Assembly: GCA_947475315.1 (NCBI GenBank)
Contig: CANJMY010000034.1
Coordinates: 1-35,811, forward strand
DNA: 35,811 bases
Source: Pseudomonadota bacterium
Lineage (GTDB): Bacteria > Myxococcota_A > UBA796 > GCA-2862545
Direction: 5' to 3'
Numbering within the stretch: the stretch's first letter is position 1; every line of letters begins with the position of its first letter. The position numbers and the translations under genes are program-made. The notes under the pieces are model-generated. The model was not told the origin of the DNA, made no database searches, and worked only from the letters and a program-made list of their open reading frames with translations. Shown here one piece after another: positions 15,305 to 24,267 of this stretch.

Positions 15305-16963
15305 TTACTTCTTGTCGGCCGGAGCCGCGGCGGGCGCCTCAGGCGCCGCGCCGACCGTCACGTCCTGGCAGCAGCGGAAGGACACGGTGTCGTCCGTGAA
15401 GCCCTCGGAGAGGTCGGTGGAGTACGCGCAGCGCGTACCCTTGCCCGGCGCCTTGGCCATGCCGCCCTTGACCAGTCGGCGGCCTTCGCTCTTGTGGGTC
15501 GAGGTCCACTCCCGGTAGTTGCCGGCGATGTCGTAGACGCCCCAGTTGGACTTGCAGTCCGACAGCATGCCCGAGTTGTGGAGGGCCTCTAGGCCCTCGC
15601 CGCAGGTCTCGGCGCTGAACTCGTCGCCGTAGCCGTATACGAAGTTCTCGGGTCCGCGGCAGGCCTTCTCGAGCTCATCCGCCGAGCACAGGCGCTTGCC
15701 CTGCTCCTTGCAGACCGACTCGGCCTCCGTGAAGGTCACACCCTTCATCGGCGCGCCCTTGGCCAGGTTCGGGTACTCGAAGGCGTCAATCAGGAAGCCG
15801 TCGAGCTCCTTGACGGACGCGGACGCGACGCCGGCGTCGTCGACCTCGTGCATCAGCCGACCGGTGACGAACTTGCCCTTGGGCACGAAGACCATGTTCT
15901 GCGGCAAGCGCGACTGGACGTCACGCAGCTCCACTTCCGTGGGCTTCAGGTAGTGCTCAAGGAGGTCCTTGCGCATCTGGTTGTCGGCTTTCAGGGCGTT
16001 CTCGTGCGGATCGGCGCGGCTGCGCTCGTACAGGAGCACCATGATCGCGATGACGAGCAGGGCGCCGAGCGTCCACACCAGCCAGCTTCCGCGCGGGGCC
16101 TCGGCCTCCTCCTCCGGCCCGCCCTGGAAGGCGCGCTGGATGTCGGCGATGAAGTCGGCGGCGGTGGGGTAGCGGTCCTCGGGGGCGTTCGCGAGGGCGA
16201 GCTCAATGACGCTGTCGATATGGGCGGGCAGGTCAGGCCGGCGCTGGCGCGGCAGCTGGTAGGTGCCGACCGGCGGCTGACCGCACAGCATCTCATAGAA
16301 CATCACGCCGGCCGAGTAGATGTCGGCGCGGGGCGTGGTGGACGGCTGGGAGCCCTTGAGCTCGTGCGCCAGGTAGGAGGCCTCGCCGCGGCTGAACTCG
16401 TCCTCGGCCATGATGCCGGGGGGGACGAGGTTCCAGATGCCGGCGCCCCACAGGCGCACGTCCCACACGATGGTCTGGCCACGCGGGCCGGTGCGGCGCT
16501 GGGAGACCAGCACGTACTCGGGACGCAGGGCGCGGAAGGTGTGGCCGGCGTCATGGAGGGCGCGGGCGCCGTCCAGGATCTGAATGGTGATCTGCGCGGC
16601 GTCCTTGAGCGTGAACGGCGTGTTCTGGGCCTTGGCCTCGTCCATCAGCTCGCGCAGCGTGCGGCCTTCGGGCAGGTCTTCGTAGACGATCATGGCGACG
16701 CCAGCGTGCTGGCTGAGCTCGCTGATCTTCAGCAGGTTTCGATGCGTGACCCGGCGGCCGAGCTTCACGGCGTCGATGATTTGCTGCTTTTGGTCCTTCC
16801 CGGCGACGGCGGGGTCCAGCAGCAAGGCGCGCACGGCGTAGCCGGACTGCACCTGACGCGCGCTGTAGGTCACGCCGAGGGGGCTGTCGTCCAGCCGGTC
16901 GGAGACCGTATACTTGTCAGCGAGTACGTCTCCGCGGCCATATTCGAGCTGCAACGAACCCAC
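15305..16963 (-). CDS. Membrane pseudokinase fused to FGE/SUMF1-like domain
   Basis: 552 residues. Residues 17-280 have a Ser/Thr protein-kinase fold (VMFYEMLCGQPP, ADIYSAGV), but the catalytic positions are lost. The VAxK lysine position is YAVRALL (Arg45), HRDLKPxN is replaced by FRALRPEY (143-150), and DFG is replaced by LWGAG (171-175). One membrane helix lies at about 294-311. Residues 357-535 resemble the formylglycine-generating-enzyme/SUMF1 fold (MVFVPKGKFVTG, GKRLCSADELEKAC, GNYREWT, SFRCC), with many Cys. It would present the FGE-like domain outside the membrane and the pseudokinase inside. The GTG start has GGAG 8 bases upstream. It is divergent from transketolase and ends in an Ala/Pro tail. 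A signalling or scaffolding role is inferred; activity is unlikely. Confidence 0.82.
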   Translation of the reverse strand: MGSLQLEYGRGDVLADKYTVSDRLDDSPLGVTYSARQVQSGYAVRALLLDPAVAGKDQKQQIIDAVKLGRRVTHRNLLKISELSQHAGVAMIVYEDLPEGRTLRELMDEAKAQNTPFTLKDAAQITIQILDGARALHDAGHTFRALRPEYVLVSQRRTGPRGQTIVWDVRLWGAGIWNLVPPGIMAEDEFSRGEASYLAHELKGSQPSTTPRADIYSAGVMFYEMLCGQPPVGTYQLPRQRRPDLPAHIDSVIELALANAPEDRYPTAADFIADIQRAFQGGPEEEAEAPRGSWLVWTLGALLVIAIMVLLYERSRADPHENALKADNQMRKDLLEHYLKPTEVELRDVQSRLPQNMVFVPKGKFVTGRLMHEVDDAGVASASVKELDGFLIDAFEYPNLAKGAPMKGVTFTEAESVCKEQGKRLCSADELEKACRGPENFVYGYGDEFSAETCGEGLEALHNSGMLSDCKSNWGVYDIAGNYREWTSTHKSEGRRLVKGGMAKAPGKGTRCAYSTDLSEGFTDDTVSFRCCQDVTVGAAPEAPAAAPADKK

Positions 16964-17098
16964 GTACGTCTCCTACGGTGAACCGGGCTGCCCCTAAGCG
17001 AGAGCGAGCCTGATCGCGCGCATGTTCTACCCCAACTTGAGGCATCCGGGTACCGCAACCGTTCGGCAAAGGAATGCATCGGATCGAAACATGCCCGG

Positions 17099-17127
17099 TT
17101 GACCCGATCGGTGGCCCAATGCTACGT
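17099..17127 (+). promoter_or_regulatory. Possible sigma-70 promoter for transketolase
   Basis: TTGACC (17099-17104), then 17-18 bases, then a poor -10 (TACGTC or CTACGT). It lies in the 214-base divergent gap at a suitable distance from the ATG at 17178. Only the -35 is convincing. Confidence 0.25.
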
Positions 17128-17177
17128 CCGCGGCCCCGCCCGACCCATCGCTCCGGGCGCGGCAAACGGAGGTCCCC

Positions 17178-19133
17178 ATGGACGCGCATCGGCTCACTGT
17201 GAACTGCATCAAGGGCCTGGCCATGGACGCCGTCGAGGCCGCCCAGTCCGGCCATCCGGGCATGCCGATGGGCGCCGCCGACATGGCGACCGTCCTGTGG
17301 AGCCAGTTCCTCAAGCACGACCCCCAGGACCCCTCCTGGCCTGACCGCGACCGGTTCGTCCTGTCCGCGGGGCACGGCTCGGCGCTGCTCTACAGCCTGC
17401 TCCACCTGGCCGGCTACGACCTGTCGCTCGACGACCTGCGCGCGTTCCGTCAGTGGGAGAGCAAGACCCCCGGCCACCCCGAGTACGGTCACACCGCGGG
17501 CGTCGAGACCACCACGGGCCCGCTGGGCCAGGGCTTCGCGACCGGCGTCGGCATGGCCCTCGCCGAGCGCTTCCTGCGCGAGACCTTCGGCGCGGACCTG
17601 GTCGATCACTACACCTACGGCATCGTGTCCGACGGCGACCTGATGGAGGGCGTGGCCAGCGAGGCCGCGTCGCTCGCGGGGCACCTCGGCCTGGGCCGCC
17701 TGGTCTACCTGTACGACGACAACCAGATCAGCATCGACGGCAGCACGGACATCTCGTTCACCGAGGACCGCGGCGCCCGCTTCAAGGCCTACGGCTGGCA
17801 CGTCGAGTGCGTCGACGGCCATGACGCCGCCGCCATCGCCGCCGCCATCACCGCGGCCCGCGCCGAGACCGGCAAGCCCACGCTGATCTGCTGCCGCACC
17901 ATCATTGGAAACGGCTCGGAGAAGCAGGGCACGTCCAAGACCCACGGAGCGCCGCTCGGCGCCGCCGACGTCGCCGCCACCAAGGCCCGCCTGGGCCTGG
18001 ACCCGGCCGCCACCTTCGCGGTGTCGGACATCGCGCGCCAGACCCTGCGCTCCGGCGTGGGCGCGGCGGCGCGCAAGGACTGGGAGGCCCGCCTGGCCGC
18101 CCACCCGCGCCGCGACGAGCTGCTCAAGTGGCTCGCGGGCGACGCCGAGGCCATCCTGGCCGCCACGCAGTTCCCGACCTTCGCCACCGGCTCGGGCGTC
18201 GCCACCCGCAAGGCGTCGGCCGCCATCCTCAAGGCGCTCGTGGCCGCCGCCCCCAACGTCATCGGCGGCAGCGCGGATCTGGCCGAGTCGAACGGCACCG
18301 AGATCGGCCGCAAGGCGATCAGCCGCGACGCGTTCGCCGGCGGCGGCGACATCCACTTTGGCGTCCGCGAGCACGCCATGGGCGCCATCTGCAACGGCAT
18401 CGCGCTGCACGGCGGCCTGATCCCGTACTGCGCCACCTTCCTGGTCTTCCACGACTTCATGCGCCCGAGCGTGCGCCTGTCATGCCTGATGGGCCTGCGC
18501 GTGGTCTACATCTACACGCACGACTCCATCTTCCTCGGCGAGGACGGCCCCACCCACCAGCCGATCGAGACGCTGCTGGCCATGCGCGCGCTGCCCAACA
18601 TGCGCGTGTTCCGCCCGGCCGACGCCACGGAGACCGTGGAGTCCTGGAAGGCGGCGCTGCGCCGCGTCGACGGCCCCACGGCGATCGTCCTGACCCGCCA
18701 GAACCTGCCGACCATCGATCGCGAGGCGCTCGCCCCGGCCGACTCCGTCCAGAAGGGCGGCTACATCCTCGTGGACTCCGCCGGCGTGCCGGACGTCGTC
18801 CTGGTCGCCACCGGCTCTGAGGTCCCCCTGGCCATGGACGCCCGCCTGGCGCTCGCGGCCCAGGCCATCAAGGCCCGCGTCGTCAGCATGCCCAGCGTCG
18901 AGCTGTTCAAGGCGCAGGAGCCCGCCTACCTGCGTCAGGTCCTGCCCCCGGGCATCCCCCGCGTGTCGATCGAGGCCGGCACCACGCTGGGCTGGGAGGG
19001 CATCGTCGGGCTTGAGGGCGCGAGCATCGGCATCGACCGGTTCGGCGCCAGCGCGCCCGCCAAGATCCTCGCCGAGAAGTTCGGCTTCACCGTGGACAAC
19101 GTCGTCGCCACCGTGAAGCGCCTGCTCGCCTAG
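17178..19133 (+). CDS. tkt: Transketolase
   Basis: 651 residues, a full-length thiamine-diphosphate enzyme of the non-oxidative pentose phosphate pathway, cytoplasmic. Visible motifs are the N-terminal [24 protein letters not shown], the ThDP/Mg site [13 protein letters not shown] with DDNQISIDG, and [14 protein letters not shown] (catalytic Glu and ring-binding region). [17 protein letters not shown] of the pyrimidine domain follows. CGGAGG precedes the ATG by 5-6 bases. It is monocistronic and divergent from the pseudokinase gene. No missing residues were noticed. Confidence 0.97.
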   Translation: MDAHRLTVNCIKGLAMDAVEAAQSGHPGMPMGAADMATVLWSQFLKHDPQDPSWPDRDRFVLSAGHGSALLYSLLHLAGYDLSLDDLRAFRQWESKTPGHPEYGHTAGVETTTGPLGQGFATGVGMALAERFLRETFGADLVDHYTYGIVSDGDLMEGVASEAASLAGHLGLGRLVYLYDDNQISIDGSTDISFTEDRGARFKAYGWHVECVDGHDAAAIAAAITAARAETGKPTLICCRTIIGNGSEKQGTSKTHGAPLGAADVAATKARLGLDPAATFAVSDIARQTLRSGVGAAARKDWEARLAAHPRRDELLKWLAGDAEAILAATQFPTFATGSGVATRKASAAILKALVAAAPNVIGGSADLAESNGTEIGRKAISRDAFAGGGDIHFGVREHAMGAICNGIALHGGLIPYCATFLVFHDFMRPSVRLSCLMGLRVVYIYTHDSIFLGEDGPTHQPIETLLAMRALPNMRVFRPADATETVESWKAALRRVDGPTAIVLTRQNLPTIDREALAPADSVQKGGYILVDSAGVPDVVLVATGSEVPLAMDARLALAAQAIKARVVSMPSVELFKAQEPAYLRQVLPPGIPRVSIEAGTTLGWEGIVGLEGASIGIDRFGASAPAKILAEKFGFTVDNVVATVKRLLA

Positions 19134-19196
19134 CGCGTCGCGGTGGGCGCCTGTCGGCTCGCGGTGCGCGGGCCGCTTGGGCGCCCGCCGGATCGC

Positions 19197-20000
19197 TCAG
19201 CGGCGCGTCGTCCGCCGACGGCCCGCGATCGCCAGCGCTCCGACCGCCCACCACGCGGCCTGGGGTGCGGCGTCGGTCGCGCAGCCGCAGCCGCTCTTGG
19301 CGTGGACTGTTCCGCCGTCGGTGTCGCCCGTGCCGTTGTCGTCGGTGTCCGCGACCGCCTTGATCACGTCGGTGTCGCGGTCCTCGCCGGTGTGCGGCGG
19401 ATCGTCGGTGTCTGTGTCGGTGGCGACGTCGGTGTCCTCGACGGCGCGCAGGGCCAGCTGCACGTTGTCGAGGAGGAGGAAGGCGACGTCGCCGGTGTCG
19501 GGGTCGACGTGCAGGCGCAGCTTGTCGAACGTCTCTCCCTGCAGCTCGAGCGTGTGGTGGGCGAGGGCGAAGCCACCTGTGAGCTGGACCTCGGCCGAGT
19601 TCACGAGCACGCCCGCCAGGTACGCATCCAGGCGCACTGTGACCGTCTCCGTGCCAAACTCGAACAGCTCGACGCGCGCCGCGTTCGCCGAGTCGCGGCT
19701 CTCGATGTCGACGGACGCAAAGCGCCCGAACGCCGCGCCAGGGCCTTCGGAGTAGCCACCGAAGCCCATGCAGTTGTTGGCGGAGAAGCCGAGGTAGCCC
19801 GCGAGGCTGTCGGAGGCGTCTTCGACCGCGGCGTTGCCCGGGCCCGGGCCCAGCGCGTTGTCGACGTTCGAGAAGCGGATCCCGTTGTCGATGATCACCG
19901 CGCCGTTCGTGCCCTCGGCGAGCGTGTCGAAGTCGGCGGTCTGCGCGAACGCGGTCCCGGAGAGCGCGCACGCCAGCACCACCGCCAAACGTCGGATCAT
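19197..20000 (-). CDS. Secreted protein with MYXO-CTERM-type sorting tail
   Basis: 267 residues. A signal peptide (MIRRLAVVLACALSGTAFA, cut before QTADF) leads into a domain of about 150 residues with beta-sandwich character (FDTLAEGTNG, VDNALGPGPG, LLLDNVQL). An Asp/Thr-rich linker (DTDVATDTDTDD) comes next. The C-terminal tail has SGCGCATDA, a hydrophobic stretch (WWAVGALAIAG) and RRRTTRR. That tail is the MYXO-CTERM layout, a predicted surface-sorting signal in myxobacteria. The function of the main domain is not recognised. The ATG at 20000 has GAGGAG upstream; longer in-frame openings lack a signal peptide. This is the best taxonomic marker in the window. Confidence 0.85.
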   Translation of the reverse strand: MIRRLAVVLACALSGTAFAQTADFDTLAEGTNGAVIIDNGIRFSNVDNALGPGPGNAAVEDASDSLAGYLGFSANNCMGFGGYSEGPGAAFGRFASVDIESRDSANAARVELFEFGTETVTVRLDAYLAGVLVNSAEVQLTGGFALAHHTLELQGETFDKLRLHVDPDTGDVAFLLLDNVQLALRAVEDTDVATDTDTDDPPHTGEDRDTDVIKAVADTDDNGTGDTDGGTVHAKSGCGCATDAAPQAAWWAVGALAIAGRRRTTRR

Positions 20001-20090
20001 CCCAGCTCCTCGTCGACGGCGCACACGGCCCTCCGACTCCGAGAACGTACAGTCGGCGCGGGTGTTTGGGAATGAAGCCTCGATGAGAAT

Positions 20091-20123
20091 GCGTTCGCGC
20101 GTGGGGAACACCCGCGCGAACGC
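20091..20123 (-). terminator. Terminator hairpin of the PBP-CPBP operon
   Basis: GCGTTCGCGCG (20091-20101) and CGCGCGAACGC (20113-20123) are perfectly complementary over 11 bases with an 11-base loop. They abut the CPBP stop codon on the minus strand and are followed there by ATTCTCAT. It also lies upstream of the MYXO-CTERM gene, separating it from the operon. Confidence 0.65.
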
Positions 20124-21760
20124 TAGCGATCGGGCTGCTTGCGGCCCAGCCAGGCGCCCGCGGCCGCCAGCAGAAGCGGGAGGGCGAGGGGCACAAGCGC
20201 GGGGAGCACCACCTCAGGTCGGCCCGTGGCCAGGCGCGGCCAGCTGAAGATGAAGGTGTCGGAGAACAGGTGCGCGGTCACGACGACCAGCGCGCCCCAG
20301 CGCAGGTAGGCGACGCCCCAGATGGCGCCGATCGTGGTCATGATCAGCACGCGACCCCACGCCGGCTCGTCGGGCGGCAGGAACGTGAGGCCCGCGTGCG
20401 ACAGGCCGTAGATCAGCGCGGGCACCAGCACCGCCACCCACCGGCGCTTGGTGAGTGACAGCAGCCAGGTGGTGCCGAACACGCGGTAGCCGAGCTCCTC
20501 GATGACCGCGACCTTGGCGAAGAACAGCGGCGTCGCGAGGGCGGGAGAGGACGTGTTGATCATCTCGAGGAAGGCACCGCGGGGTTGGAGCGAGAGCCGG
20601 GCCCCCCAGGCCTCAAAGCCAAGCGCCATCGACGCGAGCACGCCGCCGCACACGAACCCGAGCAGGACGCCGCGGATCAGCCCAGACGACACCCCAGGGG
20701 CGCCCAAGCGACCGTCGCCGAACGACCACAGCGCGGCCGCGCGACGGGCGCCCGACTCCTTGTCGACGCTGTCTGCGGCCCCAAACAGGGCAAACAGGAC
20801 CAGCCAGATCCAGCCGTCCGAACGAACGGAGTCGACGAAGTGGTTCAGCACCGAGATCCACCACGGCCACATTGGCTTCCACGCGTAGAACAGCGCGGGG
20901 GCGTCGAGGAACTCGGACGCGAAGTGCATGGCGGCGAGCGCGCCCACCCAGCGCGCGGGACGCGCGAGATCGAGCGCGTCTCCGCGGAGCCTGCGCACGA
21001 AGATCGACACCGCGATCACGGCGGTGATCACCACCAGCGCCACGCCGATCCCTTCGAGGCCCTCGGGCGCGGACTTGTCGATGGTCTGCTGGCGCTTGGC
21101 CGCCTCCGGCACGACCAGCGATCGGCGCCCGTAGGTGGGCACGTCGCCGGCGACGGTGATCGTGACGCGCTCCTTGATCGGCAGGCCGAGGTTCGGGTCG
21201 CGCTCCCAGGTGAACGCGTGGTCCTTGCGCTCTGAGTGCTCGCGCGAAGACGCCGCCTTGGCCGACCACGTCAGCACGTCGAGCCCCAGGCCGTCCTTCG
21301 CCGCCTTCATCGCGATCGCGCGCGCGGTGTCGTCGGAGACGGTGGCGCCGGGCTCGTCCTCCTCCAGATCCTGACTCCACCCGATCACGCCGCCGCGGCT
21401 GTCGAGCGTGATCACGCGCAGGTCCGAGTCGCCGTCGCGCTTGAAGGCGATCACCCGGAGCGAGATGCCGTAGCCTTGCGCGTCGAGCCGCTGCGCCGCG
21501 GCGTTGCCCAGCGTCTTGGAGATGTAGTTGAGCGAGTCGTCCTGGATGCCCAGCCGCACCGACGCCGACAGGCCCGGCGCGTCGATCCCGCGTTCGTGAA
21601 GGACCTCGCGGGCGCGCTGCTCCGGATCGAAGGTCGGCGCGGCGACGGTGGGGCCGACCAGCGGCCAGATCCGCGTGAGCGTCGAGAAGAAGATCGCCGC
21701 GCCGATCAGCGACGCGACGATCAGCAGTCGGTCGGCGCGATCGACGCGGCGCTCACTCAT
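20123..21760 (-). CDS. CPBP family intramembrane metalloprotease
   Basis: 545 residues. An N-terminal membrane helix (11-28) is followed by a long extracytoplasmic region (about 40-235) with PepSY-like segments (ISKTLGNAAAQRL, SDDTARAIAMKAAKDG). About eight further helices follow. The CPBP/ABI protease motifs are present: EELGYR (Glu421, Glu422, Arg426), YGLSHAG (His455) and AHLFSD (His497, Asp501). This family cleaves or processes membrane-embedded substrates; the target is unknown. Its ATG overlaps the end of the penicillin-binding-protein gene by 8 bases, so the two are co-translated and may work together at the envelope. Confidence 0.85.
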   Translation of the reverse strand: MSERRVDRADRLLIVASLIGAAIFFSTLTRIWPLVGPTVAAPTFDPEQRAREVLHERGIDAPGLSASVRLGIQDDSLNYISKTLGNAAAQRLDAQGYGISLRVIAFKRDGDSDLRVITLDSRGGVIGWSQDLEEDEPGATVSDDTARAIAMKAAKDGLGLDVLTWSAKAASSREHSERKDHAFTWERDPNLGLPIKERVTITVAGDVPTYGRRSLVVPEAAKRQQTIDKSAPEGLEGIGVALVVITAVIAVSIFVRRLRGDALDLARPARWVGALAAMHFASEFLDAPALFYAWKPMWPWWISVLNHFVDSVRSDGWIWLVLFALFGAADSVDKESGARRAAALWSFGDGRLGAPGVSSGLIRGVLLGFVCGGVLASMALGFEAWGARLSLQPRGAFLEMINTSSPALATPLFFAKVAVIEELGYRVFGTTWLLSLTKRRWVAVLVPALIYGLSHAGLTFLPPDEPAWGRVLIMTTIGAIWGVAYLRWGALVVVTAHLFSDTFIFSWPRLATGRPEVVLPALVPLALPLLLAAAGAWLGRKQPDR

Positions 21761-24170
21761 CGCCGCTCACCCGCGGGGTGGGGGGCATGTCGACCGGGTC
21801 GGCGTCCGCGGGCGGCGCAGGCAGCGGCGGATCGGCGGGCGGTGCGACGGTGCAGTCGCGCGTGGGCACGGCGTCCGCGCGGAAGGTGGCGTGCCGGGTG
21901 GCGGCGCAGCTCGGGCAGGGCGGCAGGTCGTCGGTCGCGCAGACCTCGATGTCGACCAGGCCGTCAGGCGAAGGGAAGTGGCCACGCGGCGCGCCCGACG
22001 CGACCGTGTACGCCGCCCAGATCGGCAGCGCGGCCTCGCCGCCGGTCAGCCCGAGGGGGACCTCATCGCGGCCGACCCACACGGCGGTCACCACGCTCGG
22101 GTCAAAGCCCACGAACCACGCGTCGCGCTCGTTGTCGGTGGTGCCGGTCTTGCCGCCGAACGCGCCGTGGATGCCCATCGTGGCGCTGCGGCGCGCGGTG
22201 CCGTCGGTGAGCACGCCCTCGAGGATGCGCGTGACGAGCGCTGAGCTCACGGGCTTGGCGACGCGAACTGAGGACGGCTTCTGCGTGGCGATCGTGCGGC
22301 CGCGCGCGTCGGCGAGGCCGGTGACCAGCCTGGGCTTGTCGACCAAACCGCCGCCGGGGAACGCCGAGTAGGCTCCGGCGATCTCAAGCGGCGTGGCGGG
22401 GAAGGAGCCGAGCGCGGCGCTGGGCCAGTCGGTGGCGTGGGCCAAGCCGTCGGCGTGGAAGGCGGCCTCCATCTTCTTCAGCCCCAGCCGCTCCGACATG
22501 AGGATCGCCGGGATGTTGCGCGACTGCTCGACCGCGCGCCGCAGCGAGATCGGGCCCATGAACGCGCCGTCGTGATCCTTGGGCGACCACGACTTGCCGT
22601 CCACCGTGCGGGTGAGCGGCGCGTCGTCGTACACGGTGGCGGCGCTTAGGCTCGGGTCCGCGTCCATGGCGGCCAGGACCAGCAGCGGCTTGACCGTGCT
22701 GCCCGCCTGCCTGCGCGCGTCCACCGCGCGGTTGAACGGGCGCGAGACCCAGTCACGGCCGCCCACCAGCGCGAGCACGTCGCCCGAGCCCACGTCGAGC
22801 GAGACGAGCGCGGCGTCGAGATCCTGCGCCTTGGGGTGCGCGGTGATCAGCGCCGTGACACCGTCGGTGACCGCCGTCTCGGCCGCGCGCTGCAGGTGCG
22901 GCTGGATGGTGGTGTGGATCTCCAGGCCGCGGTCCGGCGAGAACGCGTCGCCGAGCATGTCGCCCGCGACGTCGAGCGCGGCGTCCACGGCCCACGGCGC
23001 CTTCCACCGCACGGTGGGCCGGGTGCTGACGGTCGCGATCGGCTCGGCGCGCGCGGCCTCAGCCTGCGCCTCGGTGAGCGCGCGCACGTAGACCATGCGA
23101 TCGATCACCTGGTTGCGGCGCGTGACGGCCGCGTCCGGATCCCGCAGCGGCGACCACTGGTTGGGTGAGGCGATCGTGCCCGCGATCGTGGCGGCCTCAC
23201 CGGCCGAAAGGCTGGCGGCGCTCTTGCCGAACCACGCGCGCGCGGCCTCCTCGGCGCCGTGGATCGGCATGCCCTCCACGCTGCCCAGGTAAACCTCGGA
23301 CAGGTAGAGCTCGAGCAGCTCGTCCTTGGACTTCAGCGACTCCAGCGCCGCCGCGTAGAACACCTCGCGCACCTTGCGGCGCGCCGTCCGCTCGCGCGAC
23401 AGGAACAGGTTCTTCGCGAGCTGCTGGGTGAGCGTCGATCCGCCCTGCGTGTCACCGCGAACCACCGTCTGGAAGATCGCGCGCACCAGGCCGATCGGAT
23501 CGACGCCCGAGTGCTCACGGAAGCGGCTGTCCTCGATCGCGAGCAGCGCGGGCGCCATGAACGGCGACAGCTTGGCCAGCGTGACCGGCGTGCGCTTGGA
23601 CTCCAGATCGCCCAACGTCGCGAGCTTGACCGGGCGCAGCGTGACGCCAGACTTGGGCTCGGTGGACGAGACGCGGCCGTCCTGCAGGTGGATGACGCCG
23701 CGGCCCGCCTTCACGACGAACCCGGGGCCTTCGAGCGCGCCGGTGTTCACCTCGACCGCGCTGCCGTCGACCACGAAGTGGCCGGGCTTGCTGGCGTCGT
23801 CCGCGCGCTCGTAGCCGGCGGACAGCAGGTCCGCGATCAGGTCACTGGCCGGGTAGGGGTCACCCGCGATGATGTGCACGGGCGCGGACCACACGTCGGT
23901 CGGCGTGGTCTGACGCGGCTTGTCCATCCACGCGCTCACCTCGCGCCGCGCGTCGAGGAACATGATGCCGAACGCGAGCGCCACGCCGGCGACCGCGCCG
24001 CCCACGACCACGGCCAGCTCCGTGCGCCACGCGAAGGGCGTGGGGCCGTGCTTGTGCGCCTTGGGCGCCTTGCCGGGCTTGGCGGACTTGCCCGGCTTCT
24101 TCTTGCTCAGGACGAGCTTGGACTCAGCCTTGGGCGGGCTGGAGTCGCTGCCCTTCTTGGGGGGGGCCAT
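21753..24170 (-). CDS. Class A penicillin-binding protein (PBP1B-like)
   Basis: An 805-residue bifunctional peptidoglycan synthase. A Lys/Pro-rich cytoplasmic tail (1-45) and membrane helix (about 51-71) come first. Next is a UB2H-like region (about 93-165) and the GT51 glycosyltransferase with catalytic Glu213 in AIEDSRFREH and GGSTLTQQLAKN (243-254). The transpeptidase has SxxK at Ser491-Lys494, SxN at 550-552 and KTG at 674-676. The C-terminus has a CxxC pair (CPSC), a further Cys and a Pro-rich tail. The ATG at 24170 is preferred to a GTG at 24215 because of the AAGGCG before it. The UB2H region suggests PBP1B rather than PBP1A. Confidence 0.9.
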   Translation of the reverse strand: MAPPKKGSDSSPPKAESKLVLSKKKPGKSAKPGKAPKAHKHGPTPFAWRTELAVVVGGAVAGVALAFGIMFLDARREVSAWMDKPRQTTPTDVWSAPVHIIAGDPYPASDLIADLLSAGYERADDASKPGHFVVDGSAVEVNTGALEGPGFVVKAGRGVIHLQDGRVSSTEPKSGVTLRPVKLATLGDLESKRTPVTLAKLSPFMAPALLAIEDSRFREHSGVDPIGLVRAIFQTVVRGDTQGGSTLTQQLAKNLFLSRERTARRKVREVFYAAALESLKSKDELLELYLSEVYLGSVEGMPIHGAEEAARAWFGKSAASLSAGEAATIAGTIASPNQWSPLRDPDAAVTRRNQVIDRMVYVRALTEAQAEAARAEPIATVSTRPTVRWKAPWAVDAALDVAGDMLGDAFSPDRGLEIHTTIQPHLQRAAETAVTDGVTALITAHPKAQDLDAALVSLDVGSGDVLALVGGRDWVSRPFNRAVDARRQAGSTVKPLLVLAAMDADPSLSAATVYDDAPLTRTVDGKSWSPKDHDGAFMGPISLRRAVEQSRNIPAILMSERLGLKKMEAAFHADGLAHATDWPSAALGSFPATPLEIAGAYSAFPGGGLVDKPRLVTGLADARGRTIATQKPSSVRVAKPVSSALVTRILEGVLTDGTARRSATMGIHGAFGGKTGTTDNERDAWFVGFDPSVVTAVWVGRDEVPLGLTGGEAALPIWAAYTVASGAPRGHFPSPDGLVDIEVCATDDLPPCPSCAATRHATFRADAVPTRDCTVAPPADPPLPAPPADADPVDMPPTPRVSGDE

Positions 24171-24224
24171 GGGGCGCCTTGGGGGCGGTGGGGTGGGACA
24201 CGGCGAGTATCCCACACGCGGCCA

Positions 24225-24256
24225 CTCGGGGGGCGCAAACGTGGCGCTCCCCCGAG
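24225..24256 (-). terminator. Terminator hairpin after the methyltransferase gene
   Basis: CTCGGGGGGCGC (24225-24236) pairs with GCGC-T-CCCCCGAG (24244-24256): 12 pairs with one bulged T and a 7-base loop. It lies just past the methyltransferase stop on the minus strand and before the penicillin-binding-protein gene. Confidence 0.6.
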
Positions 24257-24267
24257 GATGCCTGCGA

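Noticed and set aside
17796-17811. TGGCACGTCGAGTGCG, a -24/-12-like match
   Set aside because: Lies inside transketolase (codons for WHVEC) with no gene start downstream; shows that single matches can occur by chance.
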